From: Phocoena phocoena
Taxonomy: Eukaryota > Chordata > Mammalia > Artiodactyla > Phocoenidae
DNA length: 64,000 bases
Assembly (NCBI RefSeq): GCF_963924675.1
Contig: NC_089235.1
Span: 55,887,520 to 55,951,519 of the forward strand
Direction: 5' to 3'
Of this stretch, positions 13,331 through 26,440 are shown one piece after another. How positions within the stretch are numbered: position 1 is the stretch's first letter; every line of letters starts with the position of its first letter. Position numbers and translations under genes: made by a program. Under the pieces are notes generated by a model, which saw only the letters and a list, made by a program, of their open reading frames with translations, had not been told where the DNA came from and did not search any database.

Positions 13331-14650
13331 TTAACTACAATAAATTTTTTAAGTAAACTAAGCCCTGTATCATACACCCTGACATTTCTAATTTGGTACT
13401 GTCATTTCCTCTACTGTAAAAATGGGAAAAGCAGTACTTACTTCAGGAAACTGTCTTATAACTGGGTCCTGGCATATAACTAACATTGTCATCATTGTTG
13501 CTTTGTTATTACCAATTATCAATGTATCACTACAAATTATAGAAATAATTCCATATATTTTTACTTTTTAAATTTTTCATGAGTTTGAATTATCCTTTTT
13601 AAATTTCTTTTTTTAAACCTGGCTTCAACATATCAGAAAGATTTTTCAGCTTAATATTTTACATAAATAACAAGCACCTTTGACATGCTAGCAGAAGAAG
13701 GGGCTGTGTTACTAGAGCCAACAGACATCAGTCTTGGACACTGAAGATTAGGAACATTTCTAGTTAGAAACGCTTTAAGTTGCTGGTACCTAACATTCCC
13801 ATTGAAATCTTAAGGAAAAGAGTTAGGCCAGGTTCTGTGAAACAGCTGTTAGCTCCATGTGAGGAAACAGAGGCTCATTCATATAAATAACTTACCCAAG
13901 GTAACATAAATGATAGCGGCAGAGCTGGGGCTCAAACTCAGTGGTTTCTTTGCCACACGGGAAACTGCATCCTCTACTGCTTCAGTACTAAGCTAACCCT
14001 GCAGCTGATACTGCTAAATAACAAATGTAAATTTTGGAACATCTCATGGTAAGTTCTATTAGGAGGCAAGTTCTGCTGAGAGAGTATAGGAAAATGATCC
14101 ATCAAATTCTTGTCAGCTTGACTTAATGAGACCACCAGTAAGGACAGTAGGTAGAATATGTTTCTTCCCAAGTCCAGTGGTGGTGCTGCACCTATGGGTA
14201 TTTAGATACTTCAAAAAAGTTTTGGGTGGTACACATATGGGAGAAAAAAATTCCTTGAAATACTGACCTTTTAATCTTTATGTTTAGGACAAACAGAACT
14301 TTTTGAAACAGTAATGGTAAGTTCAGGGAGGGAGGAAATGTTATAAAGAGATAGCATTTTGTGAGAGTCAATAAACTACTCAACCTTTAACACGTCTCCT
14401 CTATATTGGAAACTGGTGAAAGATGCTCACTCATCTGTAGTTCTGTAGCCTTCAGCACTACATTGGCATCTGTGCTACTATACAGGGATTTGTAAACTGT
14501 TTATTGCAAAATATTAGCATTGAAATCGGTAAAAAACAACAACAACAAAAACCTTAAAAATGTCATGTAGAGAAATAAAAATTTGCCTAGTGAAATGCTA
14601 AAGCAAATGAGCAAAAAGATTTTTAAAATGTGGAAATGTACGGGAACTCA

Positions 14651-14797
<147 letters not shown>

Positions 14798-16416
14798 TTA
14801 AAACAAACAAACAAAACCCCTTAAGTGATTAATAAAATGTACTATATAATATCAGTATTTGTGAAAACACTTATTTAAAAAAGTTTAGGTTTTGTACAGA
14901 TGATTTTTTACAGTACTGGATGCTTAAATACTGCATTATCTTTCAAGAAAGACAATTAAAATACTAAAAACATACATACATACATTGAATTTAGCTCCTT
15001 TACTGGCTTCAAACAATAAGAAAAAGTTATATTTCTTTCCCTTTCTATTACTATTTTGTTTCATGTAAAAGAAAAGCATTAAGAAGAAGAGTAAAAATGG
15101 TTTCACCCTGGTTACTAGGAAAAAATCTGAAGGTTACTGCAAAAAAGATAGAAACAAAACAAAGCAAAACAAAATCTCTAATAATAAGTGGATAATAGAA
15201 TATGAGGTATTTAGCTCATTTTCAAATCTTCCCTGCTACCTTTATTTACAGAGGAAGAGGCTTTGATAATAGTTAATGAGTGAAAATGGATAACTATCTG
15301 AGAACCTATAGCACTTTACTCCTACACTGAGTGTTAGGATATTCTTAAATTCTAGTTGCCTGACTTGTTGATGAAAACAGACAGTTGTTATTATTGTGGC
15401 CCAAACAAAGGTTTCTGTAACACTTCAAAGGAAAGTATCAAAAAATTGTCAGAGAAATTCAGAGATTAGATTCTTCACGGGATTATTGTCGGAGTCTGTT
15501 AAACACAGCTTGATCAGGAAATAATATATTACACAAAGTTGGGAGATGCAGAAAAATAGAGAAATTAAGATATGGAGGGCCCTGGTGGCAGAGTGTGAGA
15601 GTGGGGATGTAAATATAGGTATGCACACTGAGAAAGAGAGAGATTGAGACCGAGATTGGGATTCTCATGATGTAATGACGTCTCCTACACATAATCACCA
15701 CATCATCATTGTTATTTGAGTTTTAAAATTATAGCTTTCCTCAGATCAATTTTACCATTCAGTTGTAAGGCATACGGGATTCTCTTGACAGCATAAAACT
15801 GGTTTTGGAAGGAGGAGAATTTTGGTTCTGGTAACATTTCAGGTATTTGTTCTTTGCCTGAGCCTAGATATGTAATATCATCATTAGAATTTGGTAATTT
15901 TTACCATCTTAAATAATGGATGTCTGCTATTATTGATACATTTCCCCATGACCCTCTGCTACCTTTGTCTCAGTGCCTCAGTCACAGTAGATGACCTACT
16001 CTACTGAGAATATTTATTTGCTGAGCCTTAATTTATTTACCACGACTTACCTATCACCTGTATGGTTTTTGTGGTGTATCAAATGATTAAACAAACTACC
16101 TCAACTTTAGTTCTCCCTATTCAAACTTCAACACTTCCTGAATATTTAACGAGTCCCTCCTATTAATCAGGATAACACCCTCGACTCAATCACACAATCT
16201 CTCTTCCTTCTCCAGAACCTGTGTTCATTTGTCTCCTTTATTCTCTCTGGTTTCTTCCCCTTTGTCCACAGGTGTTCAAGTCTCTTTCATCCTAAAAATA
16301 AAACAAAGTTTCCTCTAGCCTATTTCCTTTCCCCTTTTCTTCAACTGAAAATGTTGAATTTTACCTGATGGTTAAGAAATCCCCTCACCCTTTTGTGTTT
16401 GGTTATATGGGCTCAC

Positions 16417-16930
16417 TGTGAAGAACCACCCTTCACCATCTGACTCAGATAAGATTCACTTATCAGGTCTTTGATAAAATCCTTTAAATAAGCCCCCTCA
16501 TTTTCCTATGACAAGACCAGACATAGACCCTGAAAATCCCCATTCTTTGACTCAAATGATTAGTTGAATTGCTTGATCTCACTGATCAATCATAATAAAC
16601 TGCTTGTAACCTCACTTTGGTCAAGCTTCTCTCCTTTCTCTAGGTCCTTGAACTCTGGCTCTCCCTCAGCCTTGAGTGAGCACAAAACCCCTCCTGAGGA
16701 TAGGCTGGACTCAGAGTACAGCATTCCGGGCCACTCTTTCATTTCACTTCCCCACACCTGGTTCTTTCCAGCCTTGTGTACTCCTCTCTATAAAAGAAAA
16801 ATCCCCTTTTCCGAATTCTTCAGGTGCTGGAAGATCTCACCATCACATTGCTCTCCCTATCATAGTAGTACCACTACCCACACACTACAAAAATCCTTTT
16901 TAGTTTTTAAATGATCACCATAATGAGTTT
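16417..16930 (+). mobile_element. Probable ancient ERVL-type LTR (LTR16/LTR33-like)
   Basis: The stretch starts TGTGAAGAACCACCCTTCACC and runs through 'atctgactcagataagattc'. It has a promoter-like 'ctctataaaagaaaaatccc' about 375 bp in. The general layout resembles old solitary ERVL LTRs. The family assignment is from memory and uncertain. No internal retroviral genes are seen next to it. Confidence 0.4.
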
Positions 16931-16984
16931 GGTAAACGTCTGTCTTATCATATAGTTACAAAATTAAAGAAAAAATTTAAAAAA

Positions 16985-17345
16985 TTTCTTGTGATGAGAA
17001 CTCTTAAGATTTGCTCTCTTAACAACTTTCATAGATAACATACAGCAGCATCACATATCACGTTGTATGTTACATTCGCAGTACTTATCAATCTTGAAAC
17101 AGGAAGTTTGTGCTTTTGAACCAATTTCATCCAATTAGCTCTCCCCGAGCCCCTGACTCTGGTAACCAAAAATATGATCTCTTTTTCTATGAGTTTGTTT
17201 GTTTTTGAATTATAATTGACCTATAACACTGCTAGTTTTCGGTGTATAACATAGTGATTTGATATTTCCATACACTACAAAAGTAAAATTGTACAATAAT
17301 TCCTTGTTAATAAAAGTCTCTCCTCGCTATTTTGAATTTGTTTTT
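16985..17345 (-). mobile_element. L1M 3'-UTR fragment (antisense)
   Basis: The order 'tgatgagaactcttaagatt', 'gctctcttaacaactttcat', 'aggaagtttgtgcttttgaa', 'ctctttttctatgagtttgt' and 'gtgtataacatagtgatttg' is that of antisense L1M 3'-UTRs. Confidence 0.72.
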
Positions 17346-17689
17346 TATTTTACAACTACACCTTTTGAAAACGAAGTCTAATCTCATTCTCTCTTTCATC
17401 ACCTATGTACTATATGTACCTGTAGGCAGACTAACATGATTAGCAAAGCAGGTCACTGGGAAAAAATAGTTTCTTATGTTATATCTTGAAGAAAAGTACC
17501 AAAGTATTCATCCTGAGAAAACTTATCTCAGGCTTAGAATTTTTTTTTTTATTTGAAATTATATTTAGAGAGACAACAACCTTTTTGTTGCTTAGGGACT
17601 CTAGATGTCTTTATGTGGTCCTTCCCACCTCTCCTGCTCTCTCCAGCCATTGCTATTTCCCTTAGCCTCCGAGCCTCCCACACATAACA

Positions 17690-18985
17690 CTCCCTAGCTC
17701 ATCCTCAAATGACTTTTGTATTGACTAATATAGGAGGGTATTTTTGCCTTTATCTTTCTCTTCATATCTGCAGTCATCCTTATCTGTTGACTTTCACCGT
17801 AAATTCACTCTCCTCGTTTTTGGAACTCCACTTCTAATTTTCTTCTGATGTCTTTGTACAGATCTCTGTTTTATTGGCAAGCACTTCTTTCACTTCATCT
17901 TATAATTTTGGTATTCTCCTGAATTCCTTACCTAATCGTCTCTAATTTTCACTCTATTACATTTTTCCTTGTTGATCATGTCCGAATTGTGAGTTTATCT
18001 TCCACTTACATACTGATAACCCCTTTTTCCTATCATCTCCAACAGATTTCTCTGCTTAATTCTAAACCATATGCTCAAGTGTTTACTGGCTATCTCTACC
18101 TGATCACTGTGGGTACATCAACACAGAATATCCAACATATCCAAACCTCAACTCAAATTTCTCCTGTATTCCTAGGATGTTTGGTTAGCACTATCATCCA
18201 ACCACATATATTCCCAAGCTAGAGGCCTAAGATTCTTCCCTTTTCTTTATTGCACCCTTGACTCCAGTCTATCAAGAAGCACTACCAAGACCCTACCTCA
18301 GTTCCTCATAGATATTTTTCAATCTATCTCTTCTTTCCTTTTCTAATACCACATTTCTAGATCTGACTCTTACATGCCTCCAGAATTATTGCAATATTTT
18401 TTGTTTCCCATGCCTCTAGTATAATCTCGTTTCCTCCATTTCATCTTCCCAGTGAAAACATCTAATCATACTATGTCCATGCATAAAGTTCTGCAGTTAT
18501 TACACATTGCCTAAAAGATGATGTCCCGACTCCAGTATAGCTTTCATGTCTTGACCCTTGCAACCTTTCCAATTGCATCAACCACCAATCTAGACACATA
18601 ATTTACACTCAAAACTATCATTTGCTTGTTCCTTGTATTTACATGCCTTTATGCATCCTATTTGTTTTTCCTGACATGTCTTCCCTTCTACCTCTATATA
18701 ACTTTTACTTAGGTCTCAAGATTCATCACTGCCTCCAGGGAGTTTTCCTAGAAATTCTCAGCCTGGACTCTGCTTCAGCTCTCTCCAACACACTCTAGTA
18801 TCCATAGCAACCTGTGCCTATCTCCATCATTTCCCTTACCATATTTTATTTAAATATTCCTTTCAGGTATCTGCATTCATCACTAATCTGCAAGCTAAAG
18901 ACTGTGTTTTATATGTTATTTTCTATGTGAGATTTAGCATATACTACACATTCCATAAATGTTTGTTGAATTGCTATTGACTCCT
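17690..18985 (+). mobile_element. L2 LINE remnant
   Basis: A long pyrimidine-rich, weakly conserved stretch ends in the typical L2 3' end: 'gcaagctaaagactgtgttt' and 'ataaatgtttgttgaattg'. The middle part ('ggtctcaagattcatcactg', 'gggagttttcctagaaattc') fits the L2 3' region. The 5' limit is approximate. Confidence 0.65.
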
Positions 18986-21900
18986 TGTATTGATTGTGAA
19001 GATTAAAGATGAATAATTCTGAATGGCAATCTAATTTGTTTTGATAAAAATAATAATTTGTTTTGATAAAAGCTATATGTTTTGATTAAAATAATGACAC
19101 ATTTTATCTTTGGAACTTTAAAAATCTATGTGAATTTGAAAAATGTTAGAAATATATGTGTAATAGCAAATGCAGTTACATATGTGTATATATATATGTA
19201 TATATGCACAAAAGGCAGGAATGTTTTTTGTGTTTTTTTTCACATTCTAAGGAAGTGGTATCATTTGTACTTTGGGGGATCATGGGGGCAATTTTATTTG
19301 TTTGTTTCAGTTCTCCTTATTTTTCACAGGAAACTTTGGTCTTTTTTATCGTTAGCAATTTTATACACATGAACACATCCACATATACGTTTATATGTGT
19401 ATACCCTTTATCATAAAAGATATAGGAAAATCCATTACACATATTTTTAAGTATCTTACTGGATATATTTTGTGATTATACTATTATTGGAGCATAAGAT
19501 CCTTTAAAATTCTTTTGATTCTATTATTAAAATTATTTATTGAGGTTTTCCAGATAAATTTCATAACTGTAGTAGATTTTGAAAATCTATAAAAGCTATT
19601 GAGACAAGCTGAGACATTATCTAACATTTGTATATCCCAAACAACTCAGTAGTAAGGCAAACTCTCTCTGCATTTAATATATTAAACTTTAAATCCCATT
19701 TGGAAAGTACATCTTTTACTTTTATGCATCTAATCATAAAGCATCCAAAGTAAGATTCTCTTTAAATCAAATATATTTGTGAATTAAATTTTTAGTTAGG
19801 TTCCATAGAGTTCTGACACATTTATGATTTGTTCTGCGTGTAATTTCTTATGAGACAGTTATACAGGCAACTATTGATAATGATTTTACAATCTTAATTT
19901 TTCTCCCCTATTCAGTTTTGTGTCTACTGTCTTAGCAGCCCACCCATACTAATGTCTTTGTTATTTACCTTCATATTGAGTGCTGTTACTTTCCCTCTGG
20001 CAATGTCAAAGTAATCTTCACACTGTCAATTCTGTTAGAATGAATTCTATTAACTCTCTTAAAAATGACTGTCCTTCTGCTTGGTGTTTGCTATAAGGTT
20101 GACTACTTCTACATGCAAGCAAAATGCTTTATGCTCCAGGGTCTGAGACATAAACTTATGAAGTTTCTAAAAAGTTCAGGGTTTAATCTTTGGCATAGTA
20201 TTTCCAATCATGGAGTTCTTTCTTGTAAGTTTCAGAGGTCAAGTTTTCTGCAGCTTAGCAATTTTTCAGATTTTTTTTTTTTAAGGTTACTATCTTCCTC
20301 AGAGAAACTCTAATGCATACCCTCTCCTTAAGCAATCTTTTCCTACCAAAAAATTATACACAACACCACTGTCCTTACAAAAAATTCCCACAATCTGCTT
20401 AATTAAAGTAAAATTTGGTGTTTAACTTTTATTTTCTAGAATTATGACTTGCTGGCTAAAGTCTTGTCTACAAATGGAATTTTATAACAGCCTATCTCAA
20501 AATTCTTTACTCTTTTAACCTTTTGGATTTTCGTGTTTTCTAGCATTTCAGTGTAAAGCTGTTAAATGTTTCAGAATTCTCTACATGACAACATTTGACA
20601 TAATATAACCTTTCTAATAATTCTAATAAATAACACCCGTTTAATAGGTCTAAGAATCACAATAAACAAGAAGTTCCACAGTAAGTCTGTGGAATTCTGT
20701 CATTTCCTCTTTACACAAAGATTCTCTTTACAAGATACTCAGTCAAATTCCAATTAATTTGAATGTGGCATTTTAGTTTAATTGGCATTTTCTTAGGTTA
20801 ACTGTCTGGTAAACAAATGAAAACTTCATTGTTTCAGTCCCTTTTCCTTTGAAAATATTGTTTTCTCTGTATTTTTTCCTCTGCTTTTATGAGTGTATTT
20901 ATAGTAAATGTAAATTAATCGATGTTTGATGATTTAGAATCTTGCAGTGGTACATAGAGAGCAACATAGTATAAACGGAAATAAACTGTAAAGGAAAATA
21001 TGGCTAAATCTGAACTGGCTCAATGTATGTCCTTATTTTGTGCTTTTTTTATGTCCCTTTAATAAGCCTTTTCCTTATCATCTGCTCCATTTTCTACAGA
21101 AGTCTACAACTATCTGTCTACTCCCTGCCTGGTTTGAGCCTTTAGATGTGTTTTGTTCTGTGTATTGTGTTTTTTAAAATTCCAACAAATAAAATACAAA
21201 AGATGTGATATGAATTCAGATTTTTTAGTTTTCACTTTACTAGAGAAGTTCACAAAAACAGGGAACTCTTCTGTCTTATTGTACTGCTAAATCCTCAATG
21301 CCTAAATCAACACATAGGACACACTAATGAATTTGAGTTTGCAGCTCTTGCATAAGAAGCATAAAATGGGGTAAAGTAAATCTGAATAACTGAGTGCTTG
21401 ATATGTTCACTTCTGACTGAGGTACTAAACACTCTTTTCCTATTATCATGTGATAATAGGAAAAATTATCATTTTCCCAGTGGGGAAATGATTATTGAAA
21501 ATGTATTTATGAGTTAGATATAAAGTGAACAAAAATAAGGCTTTCTCTCCTAAAAGTGCTAAATTTGCATGCTATAAGAAATACACTGAACAAGATATGG
21601 AATCTTCTCCCAAGGTGCTTGCAGTGTAGTAAGGGAAAGAATATGATAAATAAAATTTTGAGTACACATAACGTACTTTGGGCAAACTGTATTATACATT
21701 CTAGATGATGCCAATTTTAAAACACTTGAGCTCAAGTTTTGAGATTAAACTAGATGAATTTAAGAACCTTAATAATGAAATTTTTTTTTAAGATTATATA
21801 GCAAGTTTTCTCATTATTTTTATTCCAAACGTGGTATATCTCTCTAACTTTTTCTCAGACCCAGTAGGGAAATAATATGTATCTTAATTTCTAGAGTTAA

Positions 21901-22215
21901 ACTTGGAGATTCAAGAATAGACCATGGATTCAAAAGGCAGAGAGTTGGAAGTATGAACCAAGTAGTTGCAAATCCTTAGATCATCAAAATAAAAACTGAT
22001 AATTCATTTGGAATACACGGATTGAAGGGAAAGTCAAAGCTTTGAAACTCAAACCTAAGTTCTGATAAAATTTTCTTTCTTAGAAGGAATAACCATTATT
22101 GAGGCAAGATCAACCTGGCCCAATTTAAATAGAGTCTGAATCCACTCTTTAAATTTTAAAAGTAGTGAATTACTACATTTGTATAGTAGAAAGGGAAGAC
22201 GAGGATTTTTCAAGG

Positions 22216-22405
22216 ACTTTGATTCTATTTTTTCTTTGGAATTTTATTTTATTTATTTTTTTATACAGCAGGTTCTTATAAGTTATCTATTTTATACATA
22301 TTAGTGTATATATGTCAATCCCAACCTCCCAATTCAATCCACCACCACCATCCACCCTGCCACTTTCCCCCCTTTGTGTACATACATTTGAAGAACTTTG
22401 ATTCT
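22216..22405 (-). mobile_element. Short antisense L1 3' end with target duplication
   Basis: The core 'tacagcaggttcttataagt' with 'cctcccaattcaatccacca' is an antisense cetartiodactyl L1 3'-UTR piece. An 11-bp direct repeat, ACTTTGATTCT, flanks it at 22216-22226 and 22395-22405. Confidence 0.75.
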
Positions 22406-22637
22406 TTACTGTTTTTTTTTTTTTTTAGAGTGTTAGAACCACTGAGAATCTAATAAAATTATAGACCCTCTCCTCAGGGGAAAAATAACAATGATTTATA
22501 ATTTTGTGCATTTTTGGAGGGTTATAGACCTCTGAAATCTTATACTCCCATATAACCTATTCCAGAATACTGTTCTTAATTAAAACACTGAAACCAGTTT
22601 TTAACCATTGTTTTACACCTGTATAAAATTTTAATTA

Positions 22638-22874
<237 letters not shown>

Positions 22875-22963
22875 TCATGCTATCCAAAATCACCTTCGAA
22901 GTTCCAGATCTTATATTTGAGAAGCTTCCACATATCTATGTGCGCTTAGAAAATTAACTTAAA

Positions 22964-23113
22964 AAATGCTTGGGGTTGGGCTTTCCTGGTGGCGCAGTGG
23001 TTGGGAACCTGCCTGCCAATGCAGGGGACGTGGGTTCGTGCCCTGGTCTGGGAAGATCCCACATGCTGTGGAGCAGCGGGGCCTGTGAACCAGGGCCGCT
23101 GAGCCTGTGCGTA
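22964..23113 (+). mobile_element. Truncated CHR SINE head, part of a composite insertion
   Basis: The SINE head and middle (ctttcctggtggcgcagtgg ... ccgctgagcctgtgcgt) run from about 22976 to 23112 and then stop abruptly, without the usual 3' part or A-tail. AATGCTTGGG follows at 23113-23122. The same motif occurs just before the SINE (about 22965-22974, with one extra G after it). Confidence 0.82.
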
Positions 23114-23270
23114 ATGCTTGGGCCATAATTCCCTGTGCTATACAATATCTCCTTGTTGCTTTTTTAATGGAGTATATAATCTGTAAAAACTATCTATGAA
23201 TCACTATGCTGTACACGGGAATTAATATAATATTGTAAATCAACTGTACTTCAATTTAAAAATGCTTGGG
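23113..23270 (+). mobile_element. 5'-inverted L1 3' end, flanked by AATGCTTGGG
   Basis: Positions 23124-23165 (ttccctgtgctatacaatat, ctccttgttgc) are antisense L1 3'-UTR. Positions 23166-23258 (aatctgtaaaaact ... attgtaaatcaactgtactt) are sense L1 3' end. This fits twin-priming inversion. Direct repeats AATGCTTGGG flank it at 23113-23122 and 23261-23270. Confidence 0.72.
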
Positions 23271-23399
23271 CTAATTTTTAAATACCTGCACAATAAATAC
23301 TTTTTAATTGTTTTTGGTAAATAATTTATGTATTAACTTGCTTCAAGCAGAGACATGGCATTTTAGTAGCTAAATAATAAATTTACTCAAAATCTGTTT

Positions 23400-24520
23400 T
23401 TTGATACTACATGAAAGACACTGTGAAGAGGATGAAAAGACAGCTGCAGACTGGAAGAACATATTTGCATGGGCTATATTCCACAAAGGACTTGTATCTG
23501 GAATATATAAAGAATTCTTAAAACTCAACTGTGAAAAAAAAAAGAAAGAAAAAAATCCAACTAGAAAATGGGCAAAAAACATTTCAATAAAGAGGATACC
23601 AGATGGCACATCAAAAAGTGTTCAATATTATTAGCCATTAAGGAAATGAAATTTAAAACCACAATGAAATATTACTACATACCTATCAGATCAGCTAAAA
23701 TAAAAAATATAGTAACACCAAATGCTGGCAAGATTCTGCAAAAAACTGAATTACTTACCCATTGCTGGTAGGAATGTAAAATGGTACAGCCACTGTGGAA
23801 AGAAGATGGCACTTTCTTGCAAAAATAAATGTGCTTACCATAACCCAGTAATTGTACTCTTGCCCATTTACTACAGAGAAACAAAAACCTGAACGTGGAT
23901 GTTCACAGGAGTTTTATTTGTAATAACTAAAAACTAGGAACAAACCACCTTCAACAGGTGAATCATTAAACTAAATTCATACCATGATATACTGGTCAGT
24001 AATAAAAAGGGAATGATGATATACAAGACAGCTTGAATGGATCTGAAGGCAATTATGATGAGTAAATAAATGCAATAGCAAATGTTTTATACTGTTTGCC
24101 TCTATTTATGTAACACTCTTGAATTGACAAAATTATGAAGTTGGAAAACAGATTACTGGTTACCAAGAATTGTAGGGGGAGGGGATGGAAGGAGATGACC
24201 AGGACTATAAAACAGTAAGTAGAAGGATCTTTGTGATGGAACTGTACTGTGGTTTACCTCTGGTGGTGGTGATCAAATCTACATAAAACTATATACAAAA
24301 TAAACATACACACAAAAATGAGCATATATAAAACTAATGAAATCTGAATAAGGTTCATGGATTGATATCAATGTCAATTTTCTGCTTGTGATATTGTGCT
24401 ATAGTTATCCAAGAAATCATCATTGGAGGAAATTGGGTAAAGGGTATACAGGATCTCTATTATTTCTTACAATTGTATATAAATCTAAAATTACTTAAAA
24501 ATTTCAAAAAGTTTAAAAAA
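23400..24520 (+). mobile_element. L1M remnant (end of ORF2 plus 3'-UTR)
   Basis: Recognisable L1 steps include 'gacttgtatctggaatatat', 'ctagaaaatgggcaaaaaac', 'ttattagccattaaggaaat', 'tgctggtaggaatgtaaaat', 'acctgaacgtggatgttcac', 'aatctgaataaggttcatgg' and 'actatagttatc'. The reading frame is broken, with stops between the short ORFs at 23401-23634 and 23568-23771. An old, inactive copy. Confidence 0.85.
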
Positions 24521-25401
24521 TCATTAGAGAAGAGTATGGGACCACAGGAAAGCAACTGTTCTTCTATATACAGTATAGGGCACATATAATAGCATAATTA
24601 ACTACAATTATTCAGGTTAATGGAACAAGATATTACTTTGAATTACCACAAAGCAGATTTACCCTAAAGCATGTGATAATTAAGTATCAAGACAAAAAAG
24701 CTATTAAATTTTTCATTTAAGCTACTTATTAAACTATATTCATAAATGTAGGATTCAGCCCTTATACAAATTATTTTTTAAATTGCATATTAAAGTAACT
24801 ACACAAATGGCTGGATTATAGACACATAACTGGTATTCACTCATTCATTCATTTACTAACTTAATATATTCCAGACACTGTGCTAGGTGCTAGGAATACA
24901 AAGAAGAAATAGGCAGACATAAAACTGAACAGACTTCAAATTGTTCAAACTGCATAGCGGTGGCACCTACAAACAGATTCTGTTGTATACATCCCTAGTA
25001 GGTAAGTAAACAGGTACAAAGGTAGGTAGGTAGATACAGTTAGATAGATTCACCAATATACCAAACAATTTGTTACAATCTACCAGGTGTACTTTTTGTA
25101 TTGATAGCTCATCTCCCTAATACTCATACACAGCAATGAAACCAGAGAATCTACACACAAATATAATGTTCTGACTCTCAAAGTCGTTTGGGAATCAAGA
25201 GGACCATATCAATTAAAAAACTGAAAAAAAAAACAACTAATGTTGGTGGTATGTTAAGTCTGAGACTGCATAAAAGCAGCAACAACAAAAAAGTGATATT
25301 ATATATAATCACACATATATATACACACAAAACTGAACAGACTGCAAATTGTTTTATATATCTTTTCAGAAAGGGTAAAATAAGGATATTTTTATTTTAA
25401 G

Positions 25402-26020
25402 TTTTTTAACATCTTTATTGGAGTATAATTGCTTTACAATGGTGTGTTAGTTTCTGCTTTATAACAAAGTGAACCAGCTATATGTATACATATCTCCCCA
25501 TATCCCCTCCCTCTTGCATCTCCCTCCCACCCTCCCTATCCCACCCCTCTAGGTGGTCACAAAGCACCGAGCTGATCTCCCTGTACTATGCAGCTGCTTC
25601 CCACTAGCTATCTATTTTACATTTGGTAGTGTATATATGTCCATGTCACTCTCTCACTTCGCCCCAGCTTACCCTTCCCCCTCCCCATGTCCTCAAGTCC
25701 ATTCTCTATGTCTGCATCTTTATTCCTGTCCTGCCCCTAGGTTCTTCAGAACCTTTTTTTTTTTTTTTGGATTCCATATATATGTGTTAACATATGGTAT
25801 TTATTTTTCTCTTTCTGACTCACTTCACTGTATGACAGACTCTAGGTCCATCCACCTCACTACAAACAACCCAATTTCATTTCTTTTTATGGCTGAGTAA
25901 TATTCCATTGCATATATGTGCCACATCTTCTTTATCCATTCATCTGTCGATGGACACTTAGGTTGCTTCCATGTCCTGGCTATTGTAAATACAACTGCAA
26001 CGAACATTGTGGTACATGAC
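25402..26020 (-). mobile_element. L1 3' end with the C-terminus of ORF2
   Basis: Read on the minus strand, the segment starts with the end of L1 ORF2 at about 26007-25825. The short ORF there contains TIARTWKQPKCPSTDEWIKK and AMEYYSAIKRNEIG, the conserved C-terminal ORF2 motifs. The 3'-UTR follows to 25402, including a G-rich tract whose complement is at 25522-25536. The element is 5' truncated and cannot encode a working protein. Confidence 0.9.
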
Positions 26021-26224
26021 TCTAAAAGGTTATTTTTAAAAGGGTTAATTTCTAAAGGGTTACTTTTTAAAAAGGGTTACAAGATGTACACTGCAAATGT
26101 TATTTTACCGACCACTTAAATTAAATCTATGTATCATCATACACATCATCAGAAATCCTAACAGTTTTGCTTCATTTTACTGACAAACTAGTGCTTCTGA
26201 GCAATGGCCAAGGATGAAGACGTT

Positions 26225-26440
26225 ACGTGTATAATTCCTTTAATTCTCCTAGCAAACCAATGGGTCAAGTGCCATTATTGTTTTTATTTTAGAGGTGAGA
26301 AAACTAAAGTTTAGGAAGATTAAGTAACCTGTTCAATATTACAAAAACTAAAGAACGCAGAACCAAGGTTTGAACCCCAGTCAGTATGATTTCAGAAGCC
26401 AAACCCTTAAATGTTACACTAGACTGTCCTCTTCTATCTG
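26225..26440 (-). mobile_element. MIR SINE (antisense)
   Basis: The order 'tttaattctcctagcaaacc', 'agaggtgagaaaactaaagt', 'aagattaagtaacctgttca' and 'ggtttgaaccccagtcagta' matches antisense MIR. Confidence 0.85.

Noticed and set aside
16564..16914. Plus-strand ORF of 116 codons, among the longest in the window
   Set aside because: It lies inside a probable LTR, has low-complexity serine/proline-rich content and no domain. Length alone is not significant in 64 kb.
25825..26007. ORF with protein motifs TIARTWKQPKCPSTDEWIKK
   Set aside because: This is the end of L1 ORF2 in a 5'-truncated antisense copy, not a host gene.
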